This document shows, piece by piece, positions 8,199 through 15,435 of a stretch of 33,018 bases of DNA. The position numbers and the translations under genes are program-made. Source of the DNA: JBDSGC01 sp046594105 (GTDB lineage: Bacteria > Acidobacteriota > Thermoanaerobaculia > Gp7-AA8); NCBI GenBank assembly GCA_046594105.1, contig JBKJQB010000363.1:1-33018 (forward strand), written 5' to 3'. The notes under the pieces were generated by a model. It searched no databases. It worked only from the letters and a program-made list of their open reading frames with translations, and was not told where the DNA came from. Each line of letters begins with the position of its first letter. The stretch's first letter is position 1.

Positions 8199-9212
8199 GT
8201 GACTTCGCCCAACACCACCCCCCTGCAGGATCAGCTTTCGCGCTCGGAGCGTCTTCTCGACGTCGTCGCGCCGAAGCTCGTGCTGGTGGAAGAAGAGTTG
8301 CGGCGGAACTTTCAGTCGTCCGTGGCCACCATCCATGACGTCGGGAAGCACATCCTGGCCGGAGGGGGGAAGCGTCTCCGCCCCGCCCTGCTGCTGCTGG
8401 TGTCGAAGATGCTGCGATACGAAGGCGTCCGCGACGTGGTCTATGCGGCGGTCATCGAGTTCATCCACACCGCCACCCTGGTTCACGACGACATCATCGA
8501 CGAGGCGGCGATCCGCCGCGGCCGCACCTCCATCAACTACCGATGGGGGAACAACCTTACCGTCCTGGTTGGTGATTATCTCTACACCCACTCCATGAGC
8601 ATGGCTCTGGCCGAAGGGAACCTCGACATCCTGCGGCTCCTGTCCAACGTGACCATTCGCATGATCGAAGGAGAGATCCTCGGCCTCGAGGAAAACGGGA
8701 AGTCCGATCTCACCCTGGACGATTACTTCGAGATCGTCGGTCGGAAGACGGCGGCCCTCTTCGGAGCCTGTTGTCGCATCCCGGCCTACCTGGTCGACGC
8801 CCCCGAGGCATCGGCCACCTCCCTCTACAACTACGGGTTCAACCTGGGGGTCTGCTTCCAGGTCATCGACGACCTTCTGGATTTCACCTCGAGCACGGAG
8901 GTTCTGGGCAAACCGGCTCTGTCCGATTTGAAAGAGGGGAAGCTCACCCTGCCGCTGATCCTCGCTCTCCCCCGAGCGACCGAAGCGGAACGCGCCACCA
9001 TCGCCCGGATCGCCTCCAGCAAGACCTTCGACGCGGCCGACTCCGCCGACATGCTGCAGCTGGTGAACAAATACGACACCCTGGAAGAGACGCGCGCCAT
9101 CGCCCGGGAGTACGCCGATCGGGCGCGGTCGTCGCTAGCACCTTTCCCCGACTCACCGGCACGGGAAGCGCTCGAACTGGCGCTCGATTTCGTGCTGGAC
9201 CGCGACCGTTAG
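8199..9212 (+). CDS. Long-chain polyprenyl diphosphate synthase
   Basis: A 337-residue trans-prenyltransferase that condenses isopentenyl diphosphate onto an allylic diphosphate to build a long isoprenoid, most likely the side chain of a respiratory quinone. The GKRLRP motif is at residues 57-62, the first aspartate-rich motif (HDDIIDEAAIRRG) at about 96-108 and the second (QVIDDLLDF) at 221-229. Small residues rather than bulky aromatics before the first Asp motif fit a long-chain (C35-C50) product; exact length cannot be read from sequence. Initiation is at a GTG with no Shine-Dalgarno site, 6 nt after a TATTCT -10, so the message is probably leaderless. It converges on the TPR gene, with a hairpin pair between. 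Confidence 0.93.
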   Translation: MTSPNTTPLQDQLSRSERLLDVVAPKLVLVEEELRRNFQSSVATIHDVGKHILAGGGKRLRPALLLLVSKMLRYEGVRDVVYAAVIEFIHTATLVHDDIIDEAAIRRGRTSINYRWGNNLTVLVGDYLYTHSMSMALAEGNLDILRLLSNVTIRMIEGEILGLEENGKSDLTLDDYFEIVGRKTAALFGACCRIPAYLVDAPEASATSLYNYGFNLGVCFQVIDDLLDFTSSTEVLGKPALSDLKEGKLTLPLILALPRATEAERATIARIASSKTFDAADSADMLQLVNKYDTLEETRAIAREYADRARSSLAPFPDSPAREALELALDFVLDRDR

Positions 9213-9230
9213 CAGGCCTCGCGCGTGTCG

Positions 9231-9308
9231 TGCGGCCGTCCTCGGCCGCATTGGGGGCTTTCGAGCGGGCTTGTGAGGGGAATCAGAGAAGCGGCCGGGG
9301 ACGGCCGC
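9231..9308. repeat. Mirrored pair of GC-rich hairpins between convergent genes
   Basis: Two hairpins, GCGGCCG-tcct-CGGCCGC (core of an 8 bp stem, 9231-9250) and GCGGCCG-ggga-CGGCCGC (9291-9308), lie about 40 nt apart. The flanks continue the symmetry: GTGT on the left mirrors ACAC on the right, giving a near-perfect ~29 bp inverted repeat. The position between the polyprenyl synthase and TPR stop codons suits a bidirectional terminator or REP-like element, but no T-run follows. Confidence 0.6.
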
Positions 9309-9318
9309 TCCACACGTG

Positions 9319-9705
9319 CTACGAGAGCATCTCCATGATCTCGGCCATCGCCGTCTTGGCCTGGAGATGGACGGTTTCGCTTCCGTGCGCTGCGGCTCGG
9401 AGCACCTTGTTGTACTGCTCGATGGCCTTGCCGAAGTCCTGCAGGTTGTGATGGTAGATGTCGCCTTTGCAGAGCTTGGCCTCGGCGTTCATGGGATCGA
9501 GCTCCAGGATCTTGTTGAGGAAGATCAGCGCGGTGTCGTACTTCTGCTCTTCCATCGCCATCTTGTAACGAAGGCGATAGAGGGACATGAGCTCGTTGTC
9601 ACGGGGAACGATCCAGGCGCCGGGGAGGTAATGGCGGATCGTGGAGAGAAGACGGTTGTTGGTGACCGCAGGATTCGAGCGCTTGATCTCAAGTTGCTGC
9701 CGCAT
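9319..9705 (-). CDS. Short TPR protein
   Basis: A 128-residue soluble protein with about two tetratricopeptide repeats. RLRYKMAMEEQKYDTALIFL followed by NKILELDPMNAEA is a classic TPR, and AKLCKGDIYHHNLQDFGKAI then EQYNKVL forms a second. TPRs mediate protein contacts; no partner is evident. The ATG at 9705 has GGGAGGG about 10 nt upstream and a strong promoter beyond that, so this message has a leader of about 30 nt. It diverges from coaD. Confidence 0.75.
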   Translation of the reverse strand: MRQQLEIKRSNPAVTNNRLLSTIRHYLPGAWIVPRDNELMSLYRLRYKMAMEEQKYDTALIFLNKILELDPMNAEAKLCKGDIYHHNLQDFGKAIEQYNKVLRAAAHGSETVHLQAKTAMAEIMEMLS

Positions 9706-9743
9706 GGCCCCACACCCTCCCGTACTGACTCGAATTCCTCTTC

Positions 9744-9772
9744 ATCTTAGGCCCGCCCGGGCCGATCGTCAA
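9744..9772 (-). promoter_or_regulatory. Promoter of the TPR gene
   Basis: On the minus strand TTGACG (9772-9767), a 17 nt spacer and TAAGAT (9749-9744) make a near-consensus sigma-70 promoter. Transcription would begin near 9737, leaving a ~30 nt leader with the GGGAGGG ribosome site. Confidence 0.65.
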
Positions 9773-9842
9773 GACATTGACAATCTTTCCTTCCCGGAGC
9801 GTCTGGGGAAAGGCGGGCGCTGCAATGAGCATCGCCACCTGC

Positions 9843-9848
9843 TACCAT
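9843..9848 (+). promoter_or_regulatory. -10-like element of coaD
   Basis: TACCAT ends 8 nt before the coaD ATG at 9857, with no Shine-Dalgarno site between. The hexamer is identical to that of kdsD, at the same spacing. No good -35 is visible. A TTGACA occurs at 9777-9782 but is too far away to pair with it. Confidence 0.4.
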
Positions 9849-9856
9849 TTCCATCG

Positions 9857-10351
9857 ATGCGCACCGCTGTCTACCCCGGCTCATTCGATCCGCTCACCAA
9901 CGGCCACCTCGACATCATCCGCAGGGCGACCCGTCTGTTCGACCGCGTCCTGGTGTCGGTGCTGGAGAACGAGGGCAAGTCTCCCCTCTTCAGCGTGGCC
10001 GAGCGGATGGAGCTGATCGCCCAGTGCACGTCGTCCATCCCGGGCGTGGAAGTCCACTCCTTCTCCGGGCTGCTGGTGGATTTCATGCGCCGCGCGGGGG
10101 CCACCGCCGTGGTACGAGGGATCCGCGCGGTGTCCGACTACGAGTACGAGTTGCAGATGGCGCTGATGAACCGCGAGCTCAGCTCCGAGGTCGAGACGAT
10201 CTTCATGCTGCCCGCCGTCGAGTTCACCTACGTCTCGTCGCGCCTGGTCAAGGAAGTCTTCCGCCTGGGAGGCGATGTGGGGCGACTGGTCCCCCGCCCG
10301 GTGCTGGACTCGCTCAAGGCGCGCCTTCCGGTGAGTCCCGCAGCCGGCTAA
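9857..10351 (+). CDS. coaD: Phosphopantetheine adenylyltransferase
   Basis: A 164-residue cytoplasmic enzyme that transfers AMP from ATP to 4'-phosphopantetheine, the penultimate step of coenzyme A synthesis. The nucleotidyltransferase signature PGSFDPLTNGHLDI is at residues 7-20 (T/NGHL replaces HxGH), VVRGIR is at 85-90, and the second ATP motif YVSSRLVKE is at 125-133. Length is typical. An in-frame ATG at 9641 would run back over the divergent TPR gene and is not credible. The stop codon is 4 nt from the edge of an ~80 bp dispersed repeat that fills the gap to the convergent phosphoesterase gene. Confidence 0.95.
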   Translation: MRTAVYPGSFDPLTNGHLDIIRRATRLFDRVLVSVLENEGKSPLFSVAERMELIAQCTSSIPGVEVHSFSGLLVDFMRRAGATAVVRGIRAVSDYEYELQMALMNRELSSEVETIFMLPAVEFTYVSSRLVKEVFRLGGDVGRLVPRPVLDSLKARLPVSPAAG

Positions 10352-10355
10352 AGCT

Positions 10356-10438
10356 TAGGCCGGCACGGCCGCGGCGGCGCTGGTTGCCCAAGGCTCCGCC
10401 AAGATCACGCTCCAAGAAGTTCTGCCGCAGCCGGCCTA
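10356..10438 (-). repeat. ~80 bp dispersed repeat, copy A
   Basis: The element has inverted ends TAGGCCGGC (10356-10364) and GCCGGCCTA (10430-10438) around a conserved core that includes TTCTTGGAGCGTGATCTTGG on the minus strand. It fills almost all the space between the coaD and phosphoesterase stop codons, and its right edge provides the latter's TAG. Related copies lie at 11607-11680, 11677-11758 and 31523-31602, with a fragment at 25536-25562. Confidence 0.85.
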
Positions 10439-11539
10439 ACGCCGGGTCGGTCCGCACGGCGCATCGGCTGCGGCGCAGGGCGCCGAACTGCGCGGGCTGG
10501 GATCGCTGTTGGCGTTGAAGCACCAGTCGACCAGCTCCTTGCCGTGACGTTCCTCCACACTGGCGGGAACCGCCGCTCTCTCGATCTTCCGGAAGTCGAA
10601 ATCGATGGAGCCGTCGTCACGGACCGAGGCGAGCAGGAACCCGTAGACATCCGTGCGGGCACGTTCCGGCGGGAATCCCAACGCTGTGTCCGGCAGTCTG
10701 TAGCGCACCGCGCCGGCCGTCCCGATGATGATGCCGGGCAGCACTCCTCCATGCGACCGCCAGTATTCGCTGTCGAAGATATCCCGCATCAGGAAATGAG
10801 AGTGGCTGGCCAGCACGTAGACTTTCTTCTTCGAGGCCTGGCGGAAATCGAGGAGTCTGCGATAGACGCGGCTGCCGCTTGATTCGCCCTGGGCCCACTC
10901 GTTCATGCTGTGATCACAACCTAGGCTGTGGGGAAGGGCGGCGTGCATGCCCAGGACGACCGTTTTGATCGCAGGATTCGTAGCGTCACGATCCAGCAGC
11001 CGATTGAGCCAGGCCATCTGCGCCTCGTCGAACATGTCGGTCGACGCATTGTCCAGCGACACGAAGTCGGTTCCCCCCTGGACCCAGTGGTAGTACGGCC
11101 GCACGATGTGATCGTTGGGGTCGTCGCTCAGGCGCTGCGTCTGGATGGCCGGCTGCGTGAGCCAGTCTGCGAACTGCGCGACGTAGTCCCCGCGGGTCTT
11201 CTGCACCAGTTCGTGATTGCCGATGCCGAGGTAAACCGGTGTTGGAGCGAACGGCGCGATCTGGCTGCGGAGGAAATCGGGCCAGGCCGCGGCGGCGTAC
11301 GACAGGATGGTCATGGGCTTCTTCGCGGCGTGCTGCATGTCCTGATCGAAGTCAGAGAGTGCGCGGAAATCACCGAGATGCCAGTAAAACGCGGCTTTGG
11401 ATCCGCGGACGGCTTCCGCGATCGCCGGCATCACCACGTCGCCGCAGTTGCGCGAATCGCCAGCGACGGCGAACTGCCAGGTCTCCGCAGAGAGGGGAAG
11501 CGAAAGAAGAACGAGAAGAGCGAGGGTCAGTCTGCGCAT
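10436..11539 (-). CDS. Secreted calcineurin-like metallophosphoesterase
   Basis: A 367-residue exported protein: signal peptide MRRLTLALLVLLSLPLSA, then a metallophosphoesterase domain. Metal-site motifs are visible in order: AGDSR (residues 26-30), WHLGDFRA (53-60), GIGNHE (105-110), GMHAALPHS in the middle and LASHSHFLM toward the C-terminus. The family uses a dinuclear metal centre to cleave phosphate esters; the substrate cannot be predicted. The last ~25 residues are Pro/Ser/Cys/Arg-rich and look like read-through into repeat-flanking DNA. The TAG stop sits on the repeat edge. The start codon is 6 nt from TAGAAT with no Shine-Dalgarno site, so it is probably leaderless. Confidence 0.85.
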   Translation of the reverse strand: MRRLTLALLVLLSLPLSAETWQFAVAGDSRNCGDVVMPAIAEAVRGSKAAFYWHLGDFRALSDFDQDMQHAAKKPMTILSYAAAAWPDFLRSQIAPFAPTPVYLGIGNHELVQKTRGDYVAQFADWLTQPAIQTQRLSDDPNDHIVRPYYHWVQGGTDFVSLDNASTDMFDEAQMAWLNRLLDRDATNPAIKTVVLGMHAALPHSLGCDHSMNEWAQGESSGSRVYRRLLDFRQASKKKVYVLASHSHFLMRDIFDSEYWRSHGGVLPGIIIGTAGAVRYRLPDTALGFPPERARTDVYGFLLASVRDDGSIDFDFRKIERAAVPASVEERHGKELVDWCFNANSDPSPRSSAPCAAADAPCGPTRR

Positions 11540-11545
11540 CGCCGG

Positions 11546-11551
11546 ATTCTA
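11546..11551 (-). promoter_or_regulatory. -10-like element of the phosphoesterase gene
   Basis: On the minus strand TAGAAT ends 6 nt before the ATG at 11539. Its TAG is the end of a CTAGTGGAGTGT motif (11549-11560) that is identical to the terminal 12 bp of the foldback element at 32086, so a repeat end may have supplied the -10. Confidence 0.4.
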
Positions 11552-11606
11552 GTGGAGTGTGTTGGTTGAAATCGATATCAGGCGGCACTGGGATCGGGGA
11601 CGTGCG

Positions 11607-11680
11607 CTAAGGAGCCTGCGTCTTGGAGCGTGATCTCGGCGGAGTTTGGGCAACCAGCGCCGCCGGCCGTGCCGGCCTAG
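11607..11680 (+). repeat. ~80 bp dispersed repeat, copy B1 (internally deleted)
   Basis: Same family as copy A in the opposite orientation. It runs from CTAAGGAGCCTGCG to GCCGGCCGTGCCGGCCTAG and lacks about 10 bp (GCGGCAGAAC) near its left end. It abuts copy B2 and shares the CTAG junction with it. Confidence 0.8.
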
Positions 11681-11758
11681 GAGCCTGCGCGGCAGAACGT
11701 CTTGGAGCGTGATCTTGGCGGAGCCTTGGGCAACCAGCGCTGCCGGCCGTGCCGGCCG
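11677..11758 (+). repeat. ~80 bp dispersed repeat, copy B2
   Basis: A direct tandem neighbour of B1, joined at a single CTAG. It retains the GCGGCAGAAC segment missing from B1 and differs by a few substitutions. Together B1 and B2 fill most of the 247 bp between the phosphoesterase start and the end of the permease operon. Confidence 0.85.
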
Positions 11759-11786
11759 GAGCCGGAACCACGGCGGGGAGGGAGGG

Positions 11787-12659
11787 TCACTCGCTGCGGG
11801 GATCGAGAGCATCACGAAAGCGGTCGCCGATGATGTTGAAGGCGGCGACGGTGAGAAAGATCGCTGCACCGGGAAACGTGACCAGCCACCAGGCGTGCTC
11901 GATGTGGTGCTCCGCGCTCGACAGAATGCTTCCCCAGGTGGCCGTGGGGATGGGAACGCCCAGCCCCAGAAAAGAGAGGGCCGACTCGGTCAGGATCGCG
12001 GAGGCCACGCCGAAACTTGCCGACACCAGCACGGGCGCCAGCGCATTCGGCAGCAGATGGCGAAAGATGATCCGGGCATCTCCTGCCCCGCTGGCCCGTG
12101 CCGCAATGGCGAACTCCTGCTCCCGGATGCGCAGGAACTCAGCACGGACGAAACGGGCCTCCGTGGTCCACGAGGTGACACCCAGCGCGATCATGATCGT
12201 GTACAACGAGGGGCCGAAGAGCGCGACGATCCCCAGCACCAGGAAGAGGAACGGGAAACAGAGGATGACCTCGATCAGGCGGGAGATGATCCAGTCGATG
12301 GCACCGCCGTAGTAGCCCGCCAGCGCTCCCAGCGTGGAGCCGATCAGGAGGGCGATTGCCGTGGCCAGAAATCCCACAGTCAGAGAGATCCGTGCGCCGT
12401 GCAGCATCCGCGCGAGCAGGTCACGACCGACGTCGTCGGTGCCCAGCCGGTGAGACCCGTCGGGCGGCTGCAGACGACTGGAGAGATCGACGTCGTCAGG
12501 ACCATAAGAAATCGGAGCAGAACGTGAGGAGCTGGTCAGAAGCGGTGCCGCTGCAGCGAGAATGGAGATGCAGGCTACATACGCGAGAGCGGCCAGCGCC
12601 AGGCGGCTGCGGGCGAAGCGGCTCCAGCTCCTGCCCCACCCACGCTTTGCGGTGCTCAT
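11787..12659 (-). CDS. Peptide ABC transporter permease, OppC/DppC type
   Basis: A 290-residue inner-membrane permease of a binding-protein-dependent peptide importer. A cytoplasmic N-terminal basic segment leads into the first helix (LALAALAYVACISILAAAAP). The periplasmic loop carries HRLGTDDVGRDLLARMLHGAR, a hallmark of DppC/OppC. The EAA loop is EFAIAARASGAGDARIIFRH, followed by LLPNALAPVLV; it contacts the ATPase subunit. FLGLGVPIPTATWGSIL near the C-terminus is also typical. Start 12659 overlaps the previous gene's stop by 4 nt (ATGA), so the two permeases are coupled. A much longer open frame extends upstream but overlaps the partner permease and is not coding. Confidence 0.92.
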   Translation of the reverse strand: MSTAKRGWGRSWSRFARSRLALAALAYVACISILAAAAPLLTSSSRSAPISYGPDDVDLSSRLQPPDGSHRLGTDDVGRDLLARMLHGARISLTVGFLATAIALLIGSTLGALAGYYGGAIDWIISRLIEVILCFPFLFLVLGIVALFGPSLYTIMIALGVTSWTTEARFVRAEFLRIREQEFAIAARASGAGDARIIFRHLLPNALAPVLVSASFGVASAILTESALSFLGLGVPIPTATWGSILSSAEHHIEHAWWLVTFPGAAIFLTVAAFNIIGDRFRDALDPRSE

Positions 12660-13645
12660 CGATTCTCTCCGCTCAGACGGATGCGCGGGTCGGCGGCTGC
12701 GTAGAGGAGATCGGCCACCACGCTGGCCAGCAGGGTCACCACGGCGGTGGCCACGGTCAGTCCGAGAACGGTGGGATAGTCGCGCGACAGGATGGAATCC
12801 AGGTACAGCCGCCCGATCCCATCCCACTGAAAGATCTGCTCCACAATCACGCTTCCGGAAATCAGGTACGGAATGGTCAGGCCGAGCAATGTGATCAGAG
12901 GAATCAGCGCGTTGCGGAATGCATGGCGCCACCAGAGCGAGCCTGAAGAGACTCCTTTTGCGCGCGCTGTGGTGATGTAGTCCTGGCGGATGACTTCGCT
13001 GACCGCGGATTTTGAGAAGCGCGCATAGATGGCCAGCTGGGCATAGGCAAGAGTGATCACTGGCAGCACCAGATGGGCCATTCGATCCCCCAGTCTGCCC
13101 GTGGCAGAGAGGAGCAGGTAATTCTCGGAGGTCATTCCGAACAGCGGCAGGACGCGCCAGCTCACCGAGAACCACCGCATCAGCAGCAGGGCCACCCAGA
13201 AACTGGGAAGTGAGTAGAGAAGAAAAAAGGCAACCGCCGACGCGCGCTCCGCCAGGCGGCCGGATTGCGAGGCACTCCACAGGCCGACGGGCACACCGAT
13301 CGCTGCAGAAAGCAGGAACGCGATCAGATTCAGCAGAATCGTGTTGGGCAGTTTCTCCCCGATCCGGGCCATGACCGGGCGGTGGTCCACGAAGGAAGTG
13401 CCGAAGTCCAGGGTGAGGATTCCTCGCAACCACCAGCCGTACTGCACAGGCAGAGGCTCATCCAGGTGGTGAGCGTGCCGGATCGCGTTGATGGACGCCT
13501 GTGAGAGGTGGCTGGGCCCCTGCGTTCCGGCATAGAACGAGATGGGGTCGCCCGGCACGCTGTGGATCAGCGCGAAGACCACCGCGGTGATTCCAAAGAA
13601 CGTCAGCGTCGCGTAGAGGAGCCGGCGAACGACGTAGACGAGCAT
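12656..13645 (-). CDS. Peptide ABC transporter permease, OppB/DppB type
   Basis: A 329-residue inner-membrane permease, partner of the OppC-type gene. The N-terminus MLVYVVRRLLYATLTFFGIT, then the Ser-Val-Pro-Gly-Asp-Pro turn, is the standard OppB opening. The EAA-like loop is ARAKGVSSGSLWWRHAFRN, followed by ALIPLITLLG. About six membrane helices are apparent. It begins 34 nt after the binding-protein stop codon, so the three genes form one operon in the order binding protein, permease B, permease C. The two ATPase genes that would complete the importer are not in this window. Confidence 0.92.
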   Translation of the reverse strand: MLVYVVRRLLYATLTFFGITAVVFALIHSVPGDPISFYAGTQGPSHLSQASINAIRHAHHLDEPLPVQYGWWLRGILTLDFGTSFVDHRPVMARIGEKLPNTILLNLIAFLLSAAIGVPVGLWSASQSGRLAERASAVAFFLLYSLPSFWVALLLMRWFSVSWRVLPLFGMTSENYLLLSATGRLGDRMAHLVLPVITLAYAQLAIYARFSKSAVSEVIRQDYITTARAKGVSSGSLWWRHAFRNALIPLITLLGLTIPYLISGSVIVEQIFQWDGIGRLYLDSILSRDYPTVLGLTVATAVVTLLASVVADLLYAAADPRIRLSGENR

Positions 13646-13679
13646 GCGGCGAGTTTACCTGCTCGCGTGGAGCGCGGGG

Positions 13680-15341
13680 TCAGTGAGCAGCCACGTCGTG
13701 GGTGCGCTGGCTTTGGGGAATCCACCAGTCGCGCTCCCCGGGATACCAGCCGAACAGTCCCCAGCCCCTGCTGTCTTTCGCCCCATGCACGCGCTTGTTG
13801 ATGGCCCACTTGGTGGACACCTCGACCGTCCATGAATACGGCTGATCCTCGGCGAGCAGGGCGTGGAGCTGGCGGTACAGGACCGTGCGTTTGCTGACAT
13901 CGATCTCCCGATGAGCGTCGTCCATCAGCTTGTCGGCCACCGGGTTTTTGTAAAATACGAAGTTGTAGCCTCGGGGTGGAGTCTGCGAGGAGTGAAACAA
14001 GGGATAGGGATCGGGGTCCGGATCGAGGTCCCAGGAAAGATAGGCACTCTGGAAGTTGCCGGCAAGCACGCGCTGCATGGCGGCGCTGAAGTCGAGGGGC
14101 GTGACCTTGAGATCCACTCCGATCTTCCGAAGCTCCGCCTGATAGAGCTCGGCGAACGTTTTGGTGGCAATGCTGCCGGAGCCGATCAGCATCTCGAACT
14201 GAAGGGGCTTGTGGTTCCGGTCCAGCAGGCCGTCCTTGTCGGTGTCCAGCCAGCCGAGGGAGTTCAGGATCCTCTTTGCCTCCTGCGGGCTGTACTGGAT
14301 CACCGGCACGTCGGGGTTGTAGGCCCACTGATCCGGGGTGAAGGGGCCGTTCATGGCCCTGGCTGTGCCGTGGTAGAGGTTGTTGATGATCGACTGGAGG
14401 TCGACGCACATGGCCAGCGCGCGACGCACGCGTTTGTCCGAGAGGATTGGATCGCGGGTGTTCCAGGGGATGTAGTTGTAGTTCAGGGGATAGAACCGCC
14501 GGAACTCGAGGAACTTCTGCAACTCAGGACGGCGGCTCTCGGTCAGCCACAGATCGGAGTTGATCATGGTCTCGTCGATCTCACCGACTTTGACCGCGTT
14601 CCACGCCGTGGCATCGTCGGCGATCACCTTGAACAGAATCGTCTGCAGATGCGGCTTGATGCCCCAGTAGTCAGACCTCCGTTCCAGCAGAATCTCTTTT
14701 CCGGGCACCCGTCTCACCAGACGGTAGGAACCGCTGCCCACGGCCGTGGAGGCGAAATCGGTCTTGAAGTCGCCCTTGCCGTAGACGTGTTCGGGCAGAG
14801 GTCGGAGGCTGTTGAACCAGCCCAGCTGCGGGGCCAGCACTTCCTTGAACGCGATGACGATGGTGTGTGGATCGAGGATGCGGGTGCGCGCCAGGTCCGC
14901 CTGCTCGAACTGGCCAGCGATCTGCGGTGCCTCCGTGAGCGGATCGACGATCTTTTTCAAAGTGAAGAGCACATCGCTGGCCAGCACTGGCGTGCCATCG
15001 GAAAAGGTGGCGTGCGGGTTCAGATGGAAGGTGTATTCCTTCCCGTCGGGGGAGATCTCCCACTTGTCTGCCACACCGTGAACGGGCTGCAGCGCAGCAT
15101 CCAGCTCAACCAGCGGATCGAACAGCGAGGTGCTCAGGTAGTGCTCGTATCGCGACGTTGCCATCACCGGGTTGAGGGTGGCCACATCGGTCTCCAAGCG
15201 TCGGACCAGGGTGCCTCCATCCTGCGGTTTGCTGTCGTCCTCGGCGACCGGTGAGGGAAGAACGGGCGATGAGACTTCCCGCGAGCAGGCGGCGACCAGC
15301 AGGAGGAGGGGCCACACCAGCAGCAAGCGCGACCGGTTCAC
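13680..15341 (-). CDS. Peptide-binding lipoprotein, SBP family 5
   Basis: A 553-residue extracytoplasmic solute-binding lipoprotein of family 5 (oligopeptide/dipeptide/nickel type). The N-terminus MNRSRLLLVWPLLLLVAAC ends in a lipobox (LVAAC, Cys19). The TFHLNPHATFSDGTPVLASDV segment is the family signature. RVRRALAMCVDLQSIINNLY and NSLGWLDTDKDGLLDRNHKP are typical later landmarks. It probably delivers peptides to the two permeases downstream. Translation starts at GTG, 8 nt after a perfect TATAAT and without a Shine-Dalgarno sequence. Substrate class is inferred; peptides are likeliest given the permease type. Confidence 0.92.
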   Translation of the reverse strand: MNRSRLLLVWPLLLLVAACSREVSSPVLPSPVAEDDSKPQDGGTLVRRLETDVATLNPVMATSRYEHYLSTSLFDPLVELDAALQPVHGVADKWEISPDGKEYTFHLNPHATFSDGTPVLASDVLFTLKKIVDPLTEAPQIAGQFEQADLARTRILDPHTIVIAFKEVLAPQLGWFNSLRPLPEHVYGKGDFKTDFASTAVGSGSYRLVRRVPGKEILLERRSDYWGIKPHLQTILFKVIADDATAWNAVKVGEIDETMINSDLWLTESRRPELQKFLEFRRFYPLNYNYIPWNTRDPILSDKRVRRALAMCVDLQSIINNLYHGTARAMNGPFTPDQWAYNPDVPVIQYSPQEAKRILNSLGWLDTDKDGLLDRNHKPLQFEMLIGSGSIATKTFAELYQAELRKIGVDLKVTPLDFSAAMQRVLAGNFQSAYLSWDLDPDPDPYPLFHSSQTPPRGYNFVFYKNPVADKLMDDAHREIDVSKRTVLYRQLHALLAEDQPYSWTVEVSTKWAINKRVHGAKDSRGWGLFGWYPGERDWWIPQSQRTHDVAAH

Positions 15342-15349
15342 GGCTGGCG

Positions 15350-15355
15350 ATTATA
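15350..15355 (-). promoter_or_regulatory. -10 element of the peptide importer operon
   Basis: A perfect TATAAT on the minus strand ends 8 nt before the GTG start of the binding-protein gene. The transcript would begin within 1-2 nt of the start codon. No clear -35 hexamer is seen 16-18 nt upstream. Confidence 0.5.
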
Positions 15356-15435
15356 GGTTCGGTTGCGCATTCGCCTGCGAAATCCTTGATGGAGCCTGCG
15401 GCGAAGACCGGCTTGCTCCGGTGCAGTCAGACGCA

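Noticed and set aside
9777..9782. TTGACA as the -35 box of coaD
   Set aside because: The TACCAT -10 is about 60 nt away and no -10 lies 16-18 nt downstream of the TTGACA.
11787..13433. Single 548-residue protein spanning both permease regions
   Set aside because: Only the last 290 residues are permease-like. The rest is out of frame with the OppB-type gene it overlaps, and the ATGA junction at 12656-12659 gives the true start.
13863..15254. 463-codon open frame opposite the peptide-binding lipoprotein
   Set aside because: Antisense to a strongly supported SBP family 5 gene; no ribosome site or recognisable domain.
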